This document shows positions 39,091 to 54,000 of a DNA stretch of 64,000 bases, one piece after another. The stretch's first letter is position 1; every line of letters begins with the position of its first letter. A program made the translations under genes and the position numbers. The stretch is from NCBI GenBank assembly GCA_033032175.1, contig CM065323.1, positions 1,302,001 through 1,366,000 of the forward strand. Direction: 5' to 3'. The stretch is from Saturnia japonica (taxonomy: Eukaryota > Arthropoda > Insecta > Lepidoptera > Saturniidae). The notes beneath the pieces were generated by a model. It made no database searches, was not told the origin of the DNA, and was given only the letters and a program-made list of their open reading frames with translations.

Positions 39091-42000
39091 CTGTGTGTAA
39101 CATAAAATACAAAATCATTACATTCTTCCTAATTTGAAGGATGCTGCGTTTAAAATAATAGATTCGAATCCTAAAACATAGTTGGTTAGTAGTATTGGAA
39201 GTAATTAATTACTTTTGTATTTTTATTACTAACTCAATAGCATGTACAGTTACCGGCCGTAAATAATACACGTCGAACTAAAAAAGGGAGGTAATCGGCT
39301 AATTTCGGCTTCGTAGAGCGTCGTTTTCAACTTCGAAGATACACCAGGGATCTCTTCAAAATTAGCCTCATCTATAGATAATCCATTTAAAAAAATCTTA
39401 TTATGTACTGTCGAGTGTGTAGGTATACTGACCGGGGTCGATGGGTTCCTGCTTGACGCGAACGTTCGAGAAGTCGATGAGGGCGCGGCGGTCGCGATCC
39501 GCTCGCTCGGCCGTCGTCTCGTCGTCAGTGTCGGCGTCGTCCTGCACGACGACCTGCTCGATGGGTTCCGCCTTCAGCACCACATCGTCCTCATCACCAT
39601 CAGCTTCGCATTCCGCATCGGATGCCTCATCGATCTTAATACAATTTTACAACTTATAAATCTTCGATCTTTCAAATTTACTAGTTGGAACACATCTGCG
39701 GGATTTACGAGTCGATTTCAAATGCACGACTAGGCTCTTGACTAAAATCGACCGTGAAAATTGTTAGTCGCAAGAAAGCCTGTTTGTGCAAAGATAACAA
39801 GCACGTAGAAAATCTGTTTTGCTCAACATTTTCGAGCAAAATGGCACCGCCAGTGAAAATACGGGTAGCTGTGTGACTTTGTGAGGCGATACTGTAAATT
39901 CATCTTTAAATATACTACATCGAATTAACGATGATTTTTAATGTGAAACATCTAATGTTCTTGGACCCGATGTTGGTGTGGCGACGCTTTGGTCCAACGT
40001 TGGCGGTGTGGAGCCTAGTTCGTTTTTTTAATAGACAGACTGGATCATTTCAAAGTTTAATTAATGTTAAAACATGGTAAACTCGGTCGGTAAATATCTT
40101 CACAGTGACTTTCTTTCGCTTTGTCGTGTTTCGGGATCACCCGATGTATTTAATTAACAGGTACAGTCAGTCAACCAATCACCTCTTTACCTATTGCATA
40201 TTTATAGACAATCGTACTTAATGAGTAAACTTCATTCGTGTGTCGGGCCCGACACACGCAAACACTTTTTTTAATATACACTAAGATGTAACAATGTAAC
40301 ATCCGACTGCAAACTTTTCCCAAGATGTTTTAAAAAGGAAAGAATCAGTTCTTTTAGGATTATTTATCAGTCCATTCCTAATTAGCTCGCATTATTTTGA
40401 CACTATCGAGATATTATGTTCCAATTTAATCAAATCGATACGCTCTAAATCGAATCACTATACCAGATTACCTGCTACACCCTACAACATAATAAAATCG
40501 AGATATTTGAAGACATAATTAAAATAGTTAAATTTATTAGAAATTCTGTGCAGTTTGAAAACATCCGTTCTTAGAATAGACAAGAAACTATCGGCCAGTA
40601 TACTAATGCATAACCCAGATTAGTGTTCTTGATGGTCGAGTGGTCGGACCGGCGAAATATCGAATCGATGTTCGCAGATTCGAACCAAAGATGTTCGTAC
40701 TAAAGATTTTTACGGAATTCGCGTGCATTTACTAATTCCTATTGGTAACACTATCGGCTGACGGTGAAGAAAAAAAACATCATGAGGAAACCTAAACGCT
40801 TGAGAATTTTTTGTAGTATCACTATTAATTTGCGGGTTGGCGCGGTGGATCAAGCCCGTATCTTCATCTAGGAAGAAGCTTTTGCCCAGAAGTGTGACAC
40901 TTACAGGCATATATGATGGCTCAGTTGTAGCGTGTACGGACATCGCGTCGATTGACGTGAGTTCGAATCCTTGCAAAGATTCATAAAACCATAGCATGTG
41001 GTAGAGCTTTTTCTAATGCCGGCCTGGTTAGCTACCACCCTCAGATTGAAAATCTGTCGCCAAACCCCAATAGGTGTGTCCCGGCAGCTGCACATAAGAG
41101 CCAGTCTTCCACTAGGCTTAGCGTGTTAATCTTAAGATCAGGTGACATTGTGACCATAACGTTAAAACCTATAAACAATTTGAAAGATGAAAAAAATTAT
41201 AATAAATAACTCACTTCAACTGGCTCGAGTAACTCTACTTCATTAGTTTCGACGACTTCAACGACGGACTCGTTGTCCGACTGGTCGATAGAATCATCGA
41301 CATCTTTAATCTCTATCGCCTCCTGGTCCTGTATCTTCGTATCGGGCGGGATTTCCTCTGTTTTTGGCTCTTCTTTAGTCTGTGACGCCTTCGAGACGAA
41401 AGTTTTATTTATGTATTTTGTATTTAAGTTTTTTTTTAAACTTTAGTATTATAATACAAGGTGATTTTGGAATAAGTGGATACTAGTTTGTTCAACATTT
41501 CTCTAGAGAATCACAAGTCTGCATAATATTATTTTGAATTTGTAGGACATCTTTTTTAAAATATTTATTTCTACCTGGTTGGAACATGTGTTTAGTTAAT
41601 CTCTATTGATTAACGGCCGTTTTCAATAACCTATCTTTACAAATATGTACTAATCGGGGACAGTAAACTCGGGTATGTTATTGAAAACAGTCGTAAATTA
41701 ATTCGAGGTTTGCCGTTGTGCATATATACTTATATACTTGGTCCTTATGAAAAGTAAAAATTAACTAACACGTTATCTTCATTCAATAAAAAGTTATAAA
41801 TGTTTGTAAAACTACAATTTTCACACACATTGCGCGTTCTTCTGTCGTCCATGCAAGCGGAGCCGCGGGCACAGCTAGTGATTCAATAATTAAACATCAA
41901 ATAACCACAAATTATGACTATACGGCTGTTTTAAGAAGCTTCAATATTTCATTTGGTGCTTATATTAATCTCTAGCTTATCTTTGTCAAACCGTGAAGCT

Positions 42001-45000
42001 GTGAAACCTTCTCTCGGCCAACGGATTCCCTCCTTACGACATCGGGTTCTTTAAGCGTAACGGGAAGAGCTATTAATGCAGGCCAGCATGACAGCGACGA
42101 CCGCCGAGGGATTTAGATCTGTCGGTGGTGGCCATTGTGTTTGGACTGTGCTGTGGTTACCATCAAGGGCAGTACCGTCAATGTGCCGAGCTATTATTAA
42201 AAAAATATCCAAGGCTTCTGGAGGCGTTCGGAACAAATATTATAAAGTTTCCAGGAATAATTCTAAAGTTACCGAGTATTTATGACGGAGGTGGAATGAT
42301 GGATACAGCGGACAATAGAATAGTTACCTTATAGTCTTCAAAGCAGAGCGGATGGTAGTATTTATCTTCGTGCGTGAGTGAGTTGCGGAGATGCCATTCC
42401 TCCTTATCCTCGTTGTAGAACTGGTCGAAGCAGTCTCCGCAGAGGGCGCAGTGCCGCGAGTGAGGAGGCCCGGCCGCCACGCTGGGCGTATCCACACAGG
42501 GCTCCGCCCCGGTCACGCCCACAACGGCACCGCCTTCGCCCGCTCCCTCCGCCCCACCATTCTCGAACCAGTTCTTTTCTGTGTTATTACACAACACTTT
42601 AAGTAACATTTGATCAGTTAAAAATAAGTGTAAATAAATAATTTATTATTAGATATTCAGCGCTACCCTCGTTAGCAATAGTCGAGTGGGTATATTCATG
42701 ATTGGATATTCATAACTACCCTACTGGTCGGACAGAATGGAAGGGTATATAAGGCGTAGCGCATATGGAGCGGCAACTCAAGCCTAGGTCCGTTCCCTCG
42801 GTGTGGAACCCTTGAGTATTTCAGCCGCTCGCGCGATACAGGTGACACTGCACTCGCAATCACTAGCTACCCACATACATCATTACAAGACATATGCTCT
42901 GTAAGGGACTTCTTTTTTCTTTTAGTGTAGACCATATTTTCAGATTACTAAATACATAATATACAAATGTTCCTTACTTCCTCTCTGGAGGCAGGGACAT
43001 GTATACATGTATATGTTAGTTTAGCTCTAATTTTACGGATAGGGAATATGACAGATCGCGACTTCATTGCAATCGCAGCAACAGCCCAAGCCGAGGTTCA
43101 GCCACGTTGGCACCCTTGCGCGCTTGTGGCCCACGCTTTGGCGGCTGAGTGCCTTAAGCGCTCGCCCCCAAGCTACCGTAAAGCTGTAAAAGCCATCAGC
43201 GGCTTTAAGCTAATTTGTAGTCTATGAATTATGTTCGCAGTAGCCGGGCCACATAGCATTTAAAGGACTGTAGTACTTATCGAGATGAAACGTGACGAGG
43301 ATATCTTGTTTCGTTGAGGCGTTACTGTGGTTAGCACCTGAGTCCATCATCAGATCAGCTTATATTTGACCCGGATCTAAATAAAGTGTTGGACTCGGTT
43401 TAAAGACTGACCTCTCTCGTCCAGTTCTTCTAGTTCCTCGTACTGCAGCCAGTCGGAGAGGTCGTAGTGCCAGTGGCGGCTGTGAGCCCTCCGCGCGGAG
43501 TCCCTCTCGCGTCTGTTCTGGCGGAAGTGCCAGTCTAGGTGCTGGGAGTAGCGCACCGTGTGCTCCGGCGGGAACCGGGTACCGCAGCCCGAGCATTGCA
43601 TGCCTCCGTACAGTTTCAATACTATGCCGGGTTGTTTTCTGTTTATATAAAAAAGATCACCATTACAGAAGAATTTTAATTAAACTGCATGAAACACCAA
43701 TAACAGCGCATGACGTCATTCGTGTGTAAGCGAACGTTATCCAATTGGTGCGTTGACCTGACATAGCTGTTGTTTTTATAATTTCTGTGTACATTTAGTA
43801 CTGATTCTACGCATGATGTCACGCGCTCTGCGGTATAATTTGCGCGGCAAATTACTTATAATGAGTTGTTTTATTTATAACGATCCTTAAATACTTATCT
43901 AGAAAAGTTAAAGTATTTTTACAGGAATTTCTTTTGTTAAACTATGAGTAAAACAGAAAAAAAAATTATTCTTTGTCAACTTACACTCTAAATGTCTCCG
44001 ATTTGAACCAATCCACTTTACTTATGACATTCTTATCATCTTTCAGTTTAAGCTTAGCTTCCTCCGCAACCGGCTCCGGTAGCTCCTCTTTCTTCTCCTC
44101 ACTTGGCACATGCACTATACCGCTTGCCACTAGCTTGGCAAACAGATCAGTAACATTAATATTGCCAAGTATTGGCAGTATAGGATTGGGTTTCTCGTCA
44201 GCCGGTGTCTCTAAGCCTGGTATCTTGTCTGGCTTCATGAATAGCGGTTCAGCAAGACTGTATTCTGATGCTGAAGCTGGTGCAATACTGGATGGCATTA
44301 CACTTGCCAACATTTCCAAACCTATGAGAAGTTTAAATTGCAATCAATACATATTAAGAGACTTGTTCAGATATTCCTGAACCGCTGTATAACCATAGTA
44401 TATGTAAAATCGACAACACTAACAGAGTGATTAAACATCAATAAAAAATCCCATGTTATATGTGAAGCAAAAAAATTATCGTTAAATTGAACAACCAATT
44501 TAATACTGAATTCAAAAATTATTTTAAACTAGCTGTACACCACGGTTTCAACCGTATTTATTTTATACGACAAACATTGCCAACGCATCCGTGTAGGCAA
44601 TTTTTTATACTTTGTGTAAATCTATCGACATTTTTATGAGGAATAAATTATTTTTTTCAAATTTTAATATAGCCTATGTTACTCGCTGATAGTGTAGCTT
44701 TATATTGGTGAAAGAATTTTTAAAATCGATCCTGTAATTTTTGAGTTTATCTATTATAAACAAAAAATCAAACCTTTCCTCTTTATAATATTGGCGTAGA
44801 TAAAAATTATTAGGCAAAAACCGTGCCTGGTGGAGGTCGCAGCCCATTCGGGATTTCCCCGTTAAGTTTATTTGAAGACGAGTTGGTGTTATAAATATTA
44901 TTTCTATGGGAGATACAATTATTTAGTCGATATAATAAGAGAGTACGCGAAGAGATATTTATGCAGGCCGGGATGACAGCGGCGACTGTCGTTAGATTAC

Positions 45001-48000
45001 CGATCTCTCGGCGGTCGCCGTTCTGTTTGTATTGCACTGTGCTCACCACCAGGGACAGTACCGTCAATTTAGCGAGCTACTATAAAAATATTTTTTATAG
45101 TAGCTGAATTATTGTTTCTAAAGACGCTTGCACACTTCGTGGACACTCGCAAGCGTTATAGCCATCCACATTGACAAGTGTCGTTGGTCCGCGCTCCTCC
45201 TCGAGTATGTGGATTCGGGGTAATAGTTTCAATATATATGTATCTTTTTATAAATTTAAGACCTGTATTGACCATATTCAGACAAATAAAGATAAGTATT
45301 GTATTGTATTCTACTGCATTCCAATAATATTCCCTATAAAGTTCCAGAAATCTGGAACTACCACTCAGACTTGAAAAAATATTTATATATTTTATAGCCT
45401 ATAGAAAGGTTATTATCCATTCTGGCTATCTTTGTATTTCTATTCTCACGCATGATCGCTGTTGCCACGATAAATGATAGAAAACAGTGAATCTGATGAT
45501 TTCAAGTGTCATTAATCTTGTACAACATCAAAAACTACTCAGTAACTGCTGGGTACTTAATAAAACGGTTTGAAACATTTATAATGTTTACTTTAACTTG
45601 GAATCATTAAACTAAAAAAGTAAACTTAAAAAACCTATCACGTGTACGGAGTTCAATTTCTAAATATTATAGCGTAGTTCAAAAGCATTATGTCTGTAAC
45701 GGCTAACAAAGTACAGTTCGGCCGATGAGAGAACACCGCCCTGACATCTGTCACAACAGACGACTGTTTTAGCGTTACAAAATGGCGGGCCATCACGCCA
45801 TTTGGAGTTGTAAATTTTTGTTCCACAAATATAAAAGCATAAATGATTTTTTTATAACAAAAAACATAAAATACTGTTCATTTTTCTAAAATACTATTCA
45901 TTTTCCTTCTTCGACCTTAACATAAAGTACAAAAAGTAGTCAGTCAACCTTAAATATGAGTAGCTACTATACTAAAAATGGCAACTGCAAATGGCGTGGT
46001 GGGCCGCCATTTTGTGATGCTAAAACAGTCGTCTGTTGTGACAGATGTCAAGAACGCATTCTCAGAGCGGGCGAATTATAAGACCAACTGACAGTCATTG
46101 CTGTCAAGCAGTCCTACGAATAAGTAATCAGTTGAAATATTACCATTTCCTTAACTTACCCTGACTTTCGGTGTTCATATCTGGACTAGGCGTTTTCATC
46201 GGTCTCGCTACATCTTCATCAGTCTCCATCGCTGTACTCTCTTTCACGTCAGCAGGAGGTACGACAGGCGCGATGGCGGGTAACCTTGTTCCCTCCATAT
46301 TGACGATCTGTGTGACCCCAGCCTTTATGTTCCTGGGTAGAGCCGAGAACCTAACAAAATACTTCTCACTTCCAACAGTTATAGGCTTGGGTAAATCCCC
46401 AAACTCGACTTTAAACGGTTGCTCGTTTATTAAAACGGTTTTCAATGAATCTACAAATCTAATTGTAAAGAACTGTCCATTTATTGCGAACTTTTGGACT
46501 TTAGCGTCTAAATACACGGGACACATTTGCGTCGCGTTCACGATAAGGTTTATCTTACCGGCGACTAAATCCGTCCGTTTCGTTTTCCCGATGTCCACTT
46601 GGGGTAAAGGTCCTTCTAAATGCACCAGCCTTGGCTTCCCGTCAATAATAACTCCTAAAGGCTGACTGCCGAAGAAACATTCGTACCATCTTCCATTAAT
46701 ATACAACTCTCTAGTTGGCGCACCAAACTTAATGTCAAAAACTTGATCATCAATCTCCACCTGCTTGTACCCTTCGTTAAAAGACAGTACCACTGAATCT
46801 TTATTATCAAATGTAACTCGTCTACATCCAGGCAAGAATTTGATCTCTCTAGGATCATCCCAGTCCAACATAATAACTGCTGTGTCACCATAAAATCTAA
46901 TCTCTCTGGGTATACCATCAATCTGAATCGTTTTAAAAGGATCCTGTTCAATGTATTCCAATATTTTGAAGTCTGTAGGTGGGATAGTGAACCCTGGGGC
47001 ACCTAGCGGTGGCGGAGACTCGCTTCTTTCATAACGCTGTAGAGGACACTCACCTTGACACATGCCAATTTTGGGCATCGGCAAAGGCACTGGTGGCCGA
47101 ACGTCAAAGTTAGGTCTGAGGCCGCGTTTATCGAATTTCCCTCTGAAGAAAGGTGGGACGGGTCCTCTAAACCTTCGCGGCATGAAGTCCTCTGTCCTCG
47201 GTTGAGGTTGGCCTCGCCACATCGGTTGAAAAGGTCCAGGTCCATACATTGGCATCATAGGGGGACGAGGCAACAAGCCTGTTTTATGAATCCCATCAAC
47301 CCCATCTATGATATGGCTGTTCCTCATGTCTGAATCATGTAAAAAGCCTTGGTGATCTGGTGGGTTTTCCAAGAATACAGCAGGATTGACTCTCTCGTCA
47401 ATATCTCCAAAGTTATTCCGTTCTTTGGGTGATGATTTCGGACTGGGAACTTTATTATTTTCTTCATTCAAGTGAGCTTTGAATTTTCGCTTAGATACTT
47501 CAAAAGATTCCCTTTGCTTTGCCTCCTTCAATTTTAACTTCTCGTTTAACTGCAGCACTTGGTACATTAGGGTATTATATTGATTCTTGTCCAGTTGCCC
47601 GTCGCTATACTGCTCTTTGGCTTGAGACATAATGATGGATATTGTTTTTTTATTGTCTTCCGTGTCGAAGTCTTCTCCGTTTTCGTTTCTGAGGTCGATG
47701 TCCTCGGAGCTTAATGTGCGACGTCTTTCCTTTTCCACACCTGGAATTAAAAAAGATATATTAACAATGAAACATGTAAAAGAATCATAAAATAAACTTA
47801 TCAAAGTTTTCATGAAAATAAGCGATGTTTCAATTTTCCCTTAATCATTTGATATAAGAGCAGATGAAGCAATTATGTTCTATGTTCAATTAAGTTTAAC
47901 CTTTTAAGTTTTTTTTTAAATGAATACTTACTAGGAGATTTGTTAAACAAAAGCGGCCTTCCGAGTCGATCCTTCCCTTTAGTCGCCTCCGCCAGTTTAG

Positions 48001-51000
48001 CTCTGACCAGATCCAATTTTGATGGTGTTTTCTTTGATTCTGATTTCTCCCTCTTCTCCTTAACCTCGTTCCAGTCTTTCTGTTTAGGGGAATCTCTTGG
48101 TGAAGTAACATCATTAGACTCTTTCATTTCTTCATCTTTCTTCGGAGATTCGGATTTACGAGGTAGCGGTGCTGCACTGTTGACCTCTTCAACTTGCGGT
48201 AGCTTACGGAGATCAACGTCTTCGTTACCGAAGAGACTGTAACATTATGGATGTTATATAGGTTGGATTTATGGTTAGTTTAATCACAGTCATACCTCAT
48301 GACAAAAGATGTCGAAGATGGTAAACACAGACTAGAAAAATGACTGGCTCTCAATTGACATTGGCGGAAGTCTCGAGATACATGGCTAGACAGGCGACCG
48401 CTAACATAATAAGTTACATCATTTATGAAATGTGAATTTCGGAGTTCAGTGGATAATAGACCCTTATTTCATAAAAACGGTTAAACTTAAAATCGTCCCC
48501 AGATTTTCGACTTTAACCACAGAACTGCCACATTATCAAAGATGGGGGAAACTTTCAGAAGGAAGCCCATTATTATCAGTCAAACAACCAGCTGGACTGA
48601 AGGACAAAAAAAGTATAGTTGTAGGTAGTGCAAATAGAAGAATTTGTTAGAAATAAACAAAAATTAGCTACATAACATTAAAGTATAAGTATTTATATAT
48701 ATGTATAATGAAAAGAATAAATACATAAATAGTAGGTATACAAAATAACCTATTCACAAAGAACTTAAACTGATTAATTCCTCTTTTACGTTCATATAAT
48801 ATGTCGACGAGGTTGCTTAAAATTTTGATTTGATTCTTACTAGAAAAGTAGTAAGTTAAAAATTCTTTTTCAAAATACATTAATTCACAGTCAAGTCTAA
48901 CGACTATTCATTGCTGGTATCTAAAAACGTCATTTGTTATGGACCACGTGTTTTTACGTGAAATACACACAAGTAAATGAAGTTCTTAACATTGTTTTAT
49001 TGAATCCTTAACGCCGTGTCATCTGTGGTAGGGCATGATTTGATCGCGACCACCATACATCAGGTAATAATCGCCACAGTGAAACGATGCAACAAGCCAG
49101 GTGGTAGTAAATAAAATCTTAATATTGTTTTTAATGTATCCTTTTTATCCTCGTTATAGGTTTAGTTAAATTAAGTGACGACGTGGACCAGGATGGTAGC
49201 ACGCTAATCCTATTGCAAGAATAACTCTCAAGTGCAGCTGCCGGAACACATCTATTGGTGTTTGGCGACATATTTTCAACCTGAGGGTGGTAGCTAGCCA
49301 GGCGGGAATTAGAAAAAGGTCTACCACCATGCTATGGTTTCATCACGATATTTTCCTCATCGGAAACTCAGGCTCATTGCAGGGATTCGAACTCACGTCG
49401 ATCGACGCGGAGTACGTACGTACGCGCTACCAACTGAGCCATCATTAATTCAATATGAAATCATTTCAATACCTTGATAGACAGCTTAGGTATCGCATTT
49501 CTGTTTCCGAATTCTATTCACAGGTGATTAATTATGACTAAAATGGCTTTACTATTACAATTTATTAGACAAATATATCAGACGATTATTCTGATTTTGA
49601 ATTTGATAAGCAAATTGCAATAGTACAGTCTAAAAGGCTATAAATCTGGGTAGAAAATCATATAAAACACAGAAAAGGCAGCGGATAATTTAATCTTTTA
49701 CAAAGATTTCTTATGGAGAAAGTTCAAATATATATAAAGAGTCAAGAGAAACATTCATCATTACAACTTGTCACCTTAAGATAAAATAACAATATCGCTA
49801 AATATTATAGTATTCTCACCGCGCGTGTGACGCGCTTTATGTGTATCTATCCACATTTTATGTAGTACTTACATATCAAACTTATCGATTTTGGGTTTCT
49901 TAGTCTTCCCCTCCAGAGTTTCAGTGGAGGATCTCTTCTGAACGATGGGAGCTGCAGGAGTATCCACCACAGAATGCAGCACCCTAAGGTCAACGTCCTT
50001 GTTCTCAACGATCACTTCTGGTACATCTGAAAATATGTCTCAATTTTTATGTAATCTAATGTCGTTATAAAAATCCCATTTCTGTTTAGGTCGGCCCGTT
50101 TATTTGTGCACCACACTATTATAAATTCCTTGTGTGTACCTAGAAAAGATTTTAAAATTGTGTTTAAACTGTGAATGATTTATTTAGTTAGTACTATTTA
50201 AAACTCCTACTTAAATGAAACTCCAGATTTCCAAGTGTTAATAGTGAAAATCGAATTTAAAATTGTCCAAAATAAATAAAATAATTCAAACTTGGTTTTA
50301 CAAGCGCCAAATGATCTTGTTCTAATTCTTTATATAAACTGAGTTTTATCATTTTGGTGTACACCATGAACACTATTTTTTGGTCCAGTTCCCTAATATG
50401 TTCATTATAGATAGAAAAAGATGTGTAATATTTACATTTACAGGTCGCTTGATAACGAAGAAAATCGTGAGCGACCTCTATAAAATGAAATATCAAAATA
50501 ACAATTTCAGAAAACTCGTGTTAATAATCGTAGATAATAATTACAAAACGAGGAAAGAAATAAAAAAAAGCAATATTTTTTTCTAAATCTTGAGCAACCT
50601 TTTTTAATAGAGTTGATTTTTGGGAGCATTTCACGTAAGAAGTTAAAAACATGTCCACCCTTGTCCAGGAGTTTTTTTTTTATATAATATTCTTTAACGT
50701 TAATATTTTTCACTTACAAAATTACAATTTTTAAGAAAAAAGAACACCAACCTCAATAATTTTCCTCTCAATAGTTCCCTGATATATCTTCGAAGTCGAA
50801 TGCCAATGAAATTACAATGGGACCACCCTTGAGGTATTTCCTTTCCAACGAAAAAATAATCACCCAAATTGATTCATAAACAAAGTTATGGATGAATGTC
50901 CATAAAAAAAATACATTCGAATAGAGAACCTCCTTTTTTGTAGTCTGTTAAAAATTTGAATGATATCGAAGCTAGAAGGCATCTACAAACTCAACTAAGT

Positions 51001-54000
51001 AGTAAGTAATTACGGTTGTATACCAAACATTACTTTTTTAGTTTAACTTTAAAGATGTTTAATAAAGCAATCATGTGATAACATACATAAAAAAAAGGAG
51101 GAGTTTATCAGTCTGAATGTATTTTCTTTTCGTCGGAACCACAAGGATGATCCCATTTTAATTTCATTGGCATCGGACCTTCGGCTTCGATGATACATCA
51201 TGGGTTTTCTTTTTTTACTAAAAATTGTCCTGTAATAAGACTAATCACTTAGGTATGTACCTATATAATTATTTTGGGAACCTAAGTAAATGTAAATTTA
51301 AGATTGGTTTATGTCAGCGTGATTTTATGCTATTGGAGAACAGTGTAATATTTTCTGGAGTTTCCAAATAGTCCATAAGGCTTCTCTTCGCACATTGACA
51401 AATTTATTCATGCTACCATTGTAAATGTTACTTTTTCGTATTTATCACTGCTTTATAAACTGATAAACCTAGTTTCCAATTAGAAAATATGGCTCGGCTA
51501 TTAACTCGACAAAAAATTTCACTATACTATTACAAATTGTGAACTTTTTCTTTTCACTAAGAAAGTTTGTCGTATTACGTTAAATTTAGATGTTTGAACC
51601 CACGCTTTTTTATCCCGATGGAACCGAATCGATCAATGTAAGAGATATGTGTAAATATGAAATTTACAAGTTAGACCCGCAAAATAGCAGTATTTAAGTT
51701 ATAGAAATTTGATTTACTTAATACAGTAAACAAATAAAGATTCTGTTAACATGAACTAATAAAAAAAACTTGTATGTGACGTGAACTTCGACTCTGCATA
51801 ACAGAGAAGAAATCGATGTCAATTATTTTCATGCTATGAAAATTGAACTTTTCAAATTATGTAATTAAAAATGAACAACTTACTGTTCGTTGGTAAATGC
51901 ATCCACTATGAACTTTTTTTAAATGTTAGTAATAGTCCAAACGAGTTTCTTTTTTAATTTGGCAAATTTTGCAAAAGCTGAAATTGTTTTTTTTTTTTAT
52001 GGATTTTTTATGAACTCATGGCCATATAACTCACGGTTTGTATGAAGGACATGTATGTGTAATTCTTATTTTTTGTTCGTTATGGTTCTGGATAGTCTTC
52101 GAGAAAAACAATCGGGATAGGTGGCGCTGTGGTCGATTTATTGACTATTGGAATGGGCAGAACAGCATCTACGGTGCCAACTAATATTAAAACAAAAATA
52201 AAGCAGCACGTGGAGCTTAGCAATTTTTCTTTCGTACTACCCGCGAGTTAACAGTGTTTAAAACTTTAATAAAATATTTAATCATATAGTTCTATGCCTA
52301 TGTTTATAATAAGCCTAAAACAAAACAAACCCGGAAAAAGTAATAGTTCAATATTATTTAATTTTTTCTTTTAGGAAAATTTAAAATTTTTGTCATGTGT
52401 CACGTAACTGGAAATGTGACGTCATCATTCAATGAATATAGTTATTCAACCGGGTGTTATTAGGCTATCCGTGGTGACTCTAAAGAAATGCTAAAAAAAA
52501 CTTACATGTCTAAAATTCTAGTAAAATCATATTTACAGTTTCGTCTATTGAACGATGACGTGACCTTATTAAGGGCAATTTTTCTATAACTTTTTATTTC
52601 AATTAAAACCTATTTTATGCTACAATTATTGATAAATACTTATTATTCACGGGTATTATTTTCAAAATAAACAAGTGTTTAAAATATTATCCCATAAGTT
52701 GTCTCTCGGATTTCCAGATTCAAAATGGACAGTTATATTTGGCAGCAACTGGAAATTACTATAGATAAACATTATAAATTATCATAAAAATATAAAATAG
52801 ACTTAGCATAAGTAACAATTATTTTATTTTATTCGAATTAAACATGTCGAATTATACCTACATTTTTATATTAGGTCCTTACATATGAAATTGGCGTTTT
52901 GTACGGGAGGAATATAAAGTTTTTTTTTTTTTGGAAAATATATTTAATTAATCAAAGTATGCACCGTTGTTATCTATGCAATTTTGCCATCTAATAGGTA
53001 GTTCATTGATCCCTTTACTAAAATAACCATGGGGGCGAGAATCAATAAACTCTCTGAAGGCGGTTTGGACTGCCGCATCGGAGTTAAATTTTTTTCCTTG
53101 TAAGAAGTTGTCCAAATTCCGGAAAAAATGGTAAGCCAGGATTTGACTGGGTCTCCAGGGTTCAGCCATTGCGACGAGCGGTTCCGATTATCGTATAGTA
53201 TCCACTTTTCATCACATGTAATTTTTCGATTTAAAATCCCTTCATTATTGTGTCGGTTGAGCAAAGTAACACAGCAGTCGACGCGTGTTTGCAAGTTCGA
53301 TTCACTCAATTCATGAGGTACCCATTGTTCAAGTGTTTTTACTTTCCCGATTTACTTCATGTGGATTAATACAGTTTTATGACTTACCCCGAAGCCTGCA
53401 GCTATCTCTGAAATGCTTTGTGATGGATCCGCTTCCACAATAGCCTTTAATTCTTCATTTTCCACTTCGGTCTCCGGCCGTCCACAGGGTTGGTTCTGAA
53501 GGTCGAAATGTCCAGAACAAAAACGTTTAAACCAATAACGTACCGTGCTTTCTTTTGCGACACCAGCGCCGTACACATCATTAAACCTTCGAGCTGTTTC
53601 TGCAGCACTGGAGCCACGGTAGAACTCGTACTCGTAAATATACCGATATTTTATGTTTTCCATTGTTCGGTAATAAGCGACGCCAAAGAAAAAAATAATG
53701 AGGAAAAAACAAATGAATGACTGTTTTCAAAACTCAAATGTACCAGCTAAATGAATTTATAAATTTGAATTTGGAATTCTTAACCAAAGAGGAGATATTT
53801 CAGATCAAAGTGGTCAGTACGACAAAACGCTAATTTCATATGTAAGGACCTAATAAATAATGACCATGATAGACTAAGATTTATAAGACCTTATTTTAGG
53901 CAAGTGGTAAGGGACACGGTATAAAAATACCTTTCCAACAAATACTACTGGTTTTCTATAATAATCAACGTTGTGAATTATCTATAAATATTTCAATCGA

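Noticed and set aside
46171..46665. 164-codon frame on +
   Set aside because: Antisense to the Pcf11 large exon, which has conserved motifs and good splice sites.
48432..48650. Possible second copy of the CCHC LINE fragment (HYQRWGKLSEGS)
   Set aside because: Only a short stretch resembles 32456-32475; the rest does not follow the knuckle or nuclease.
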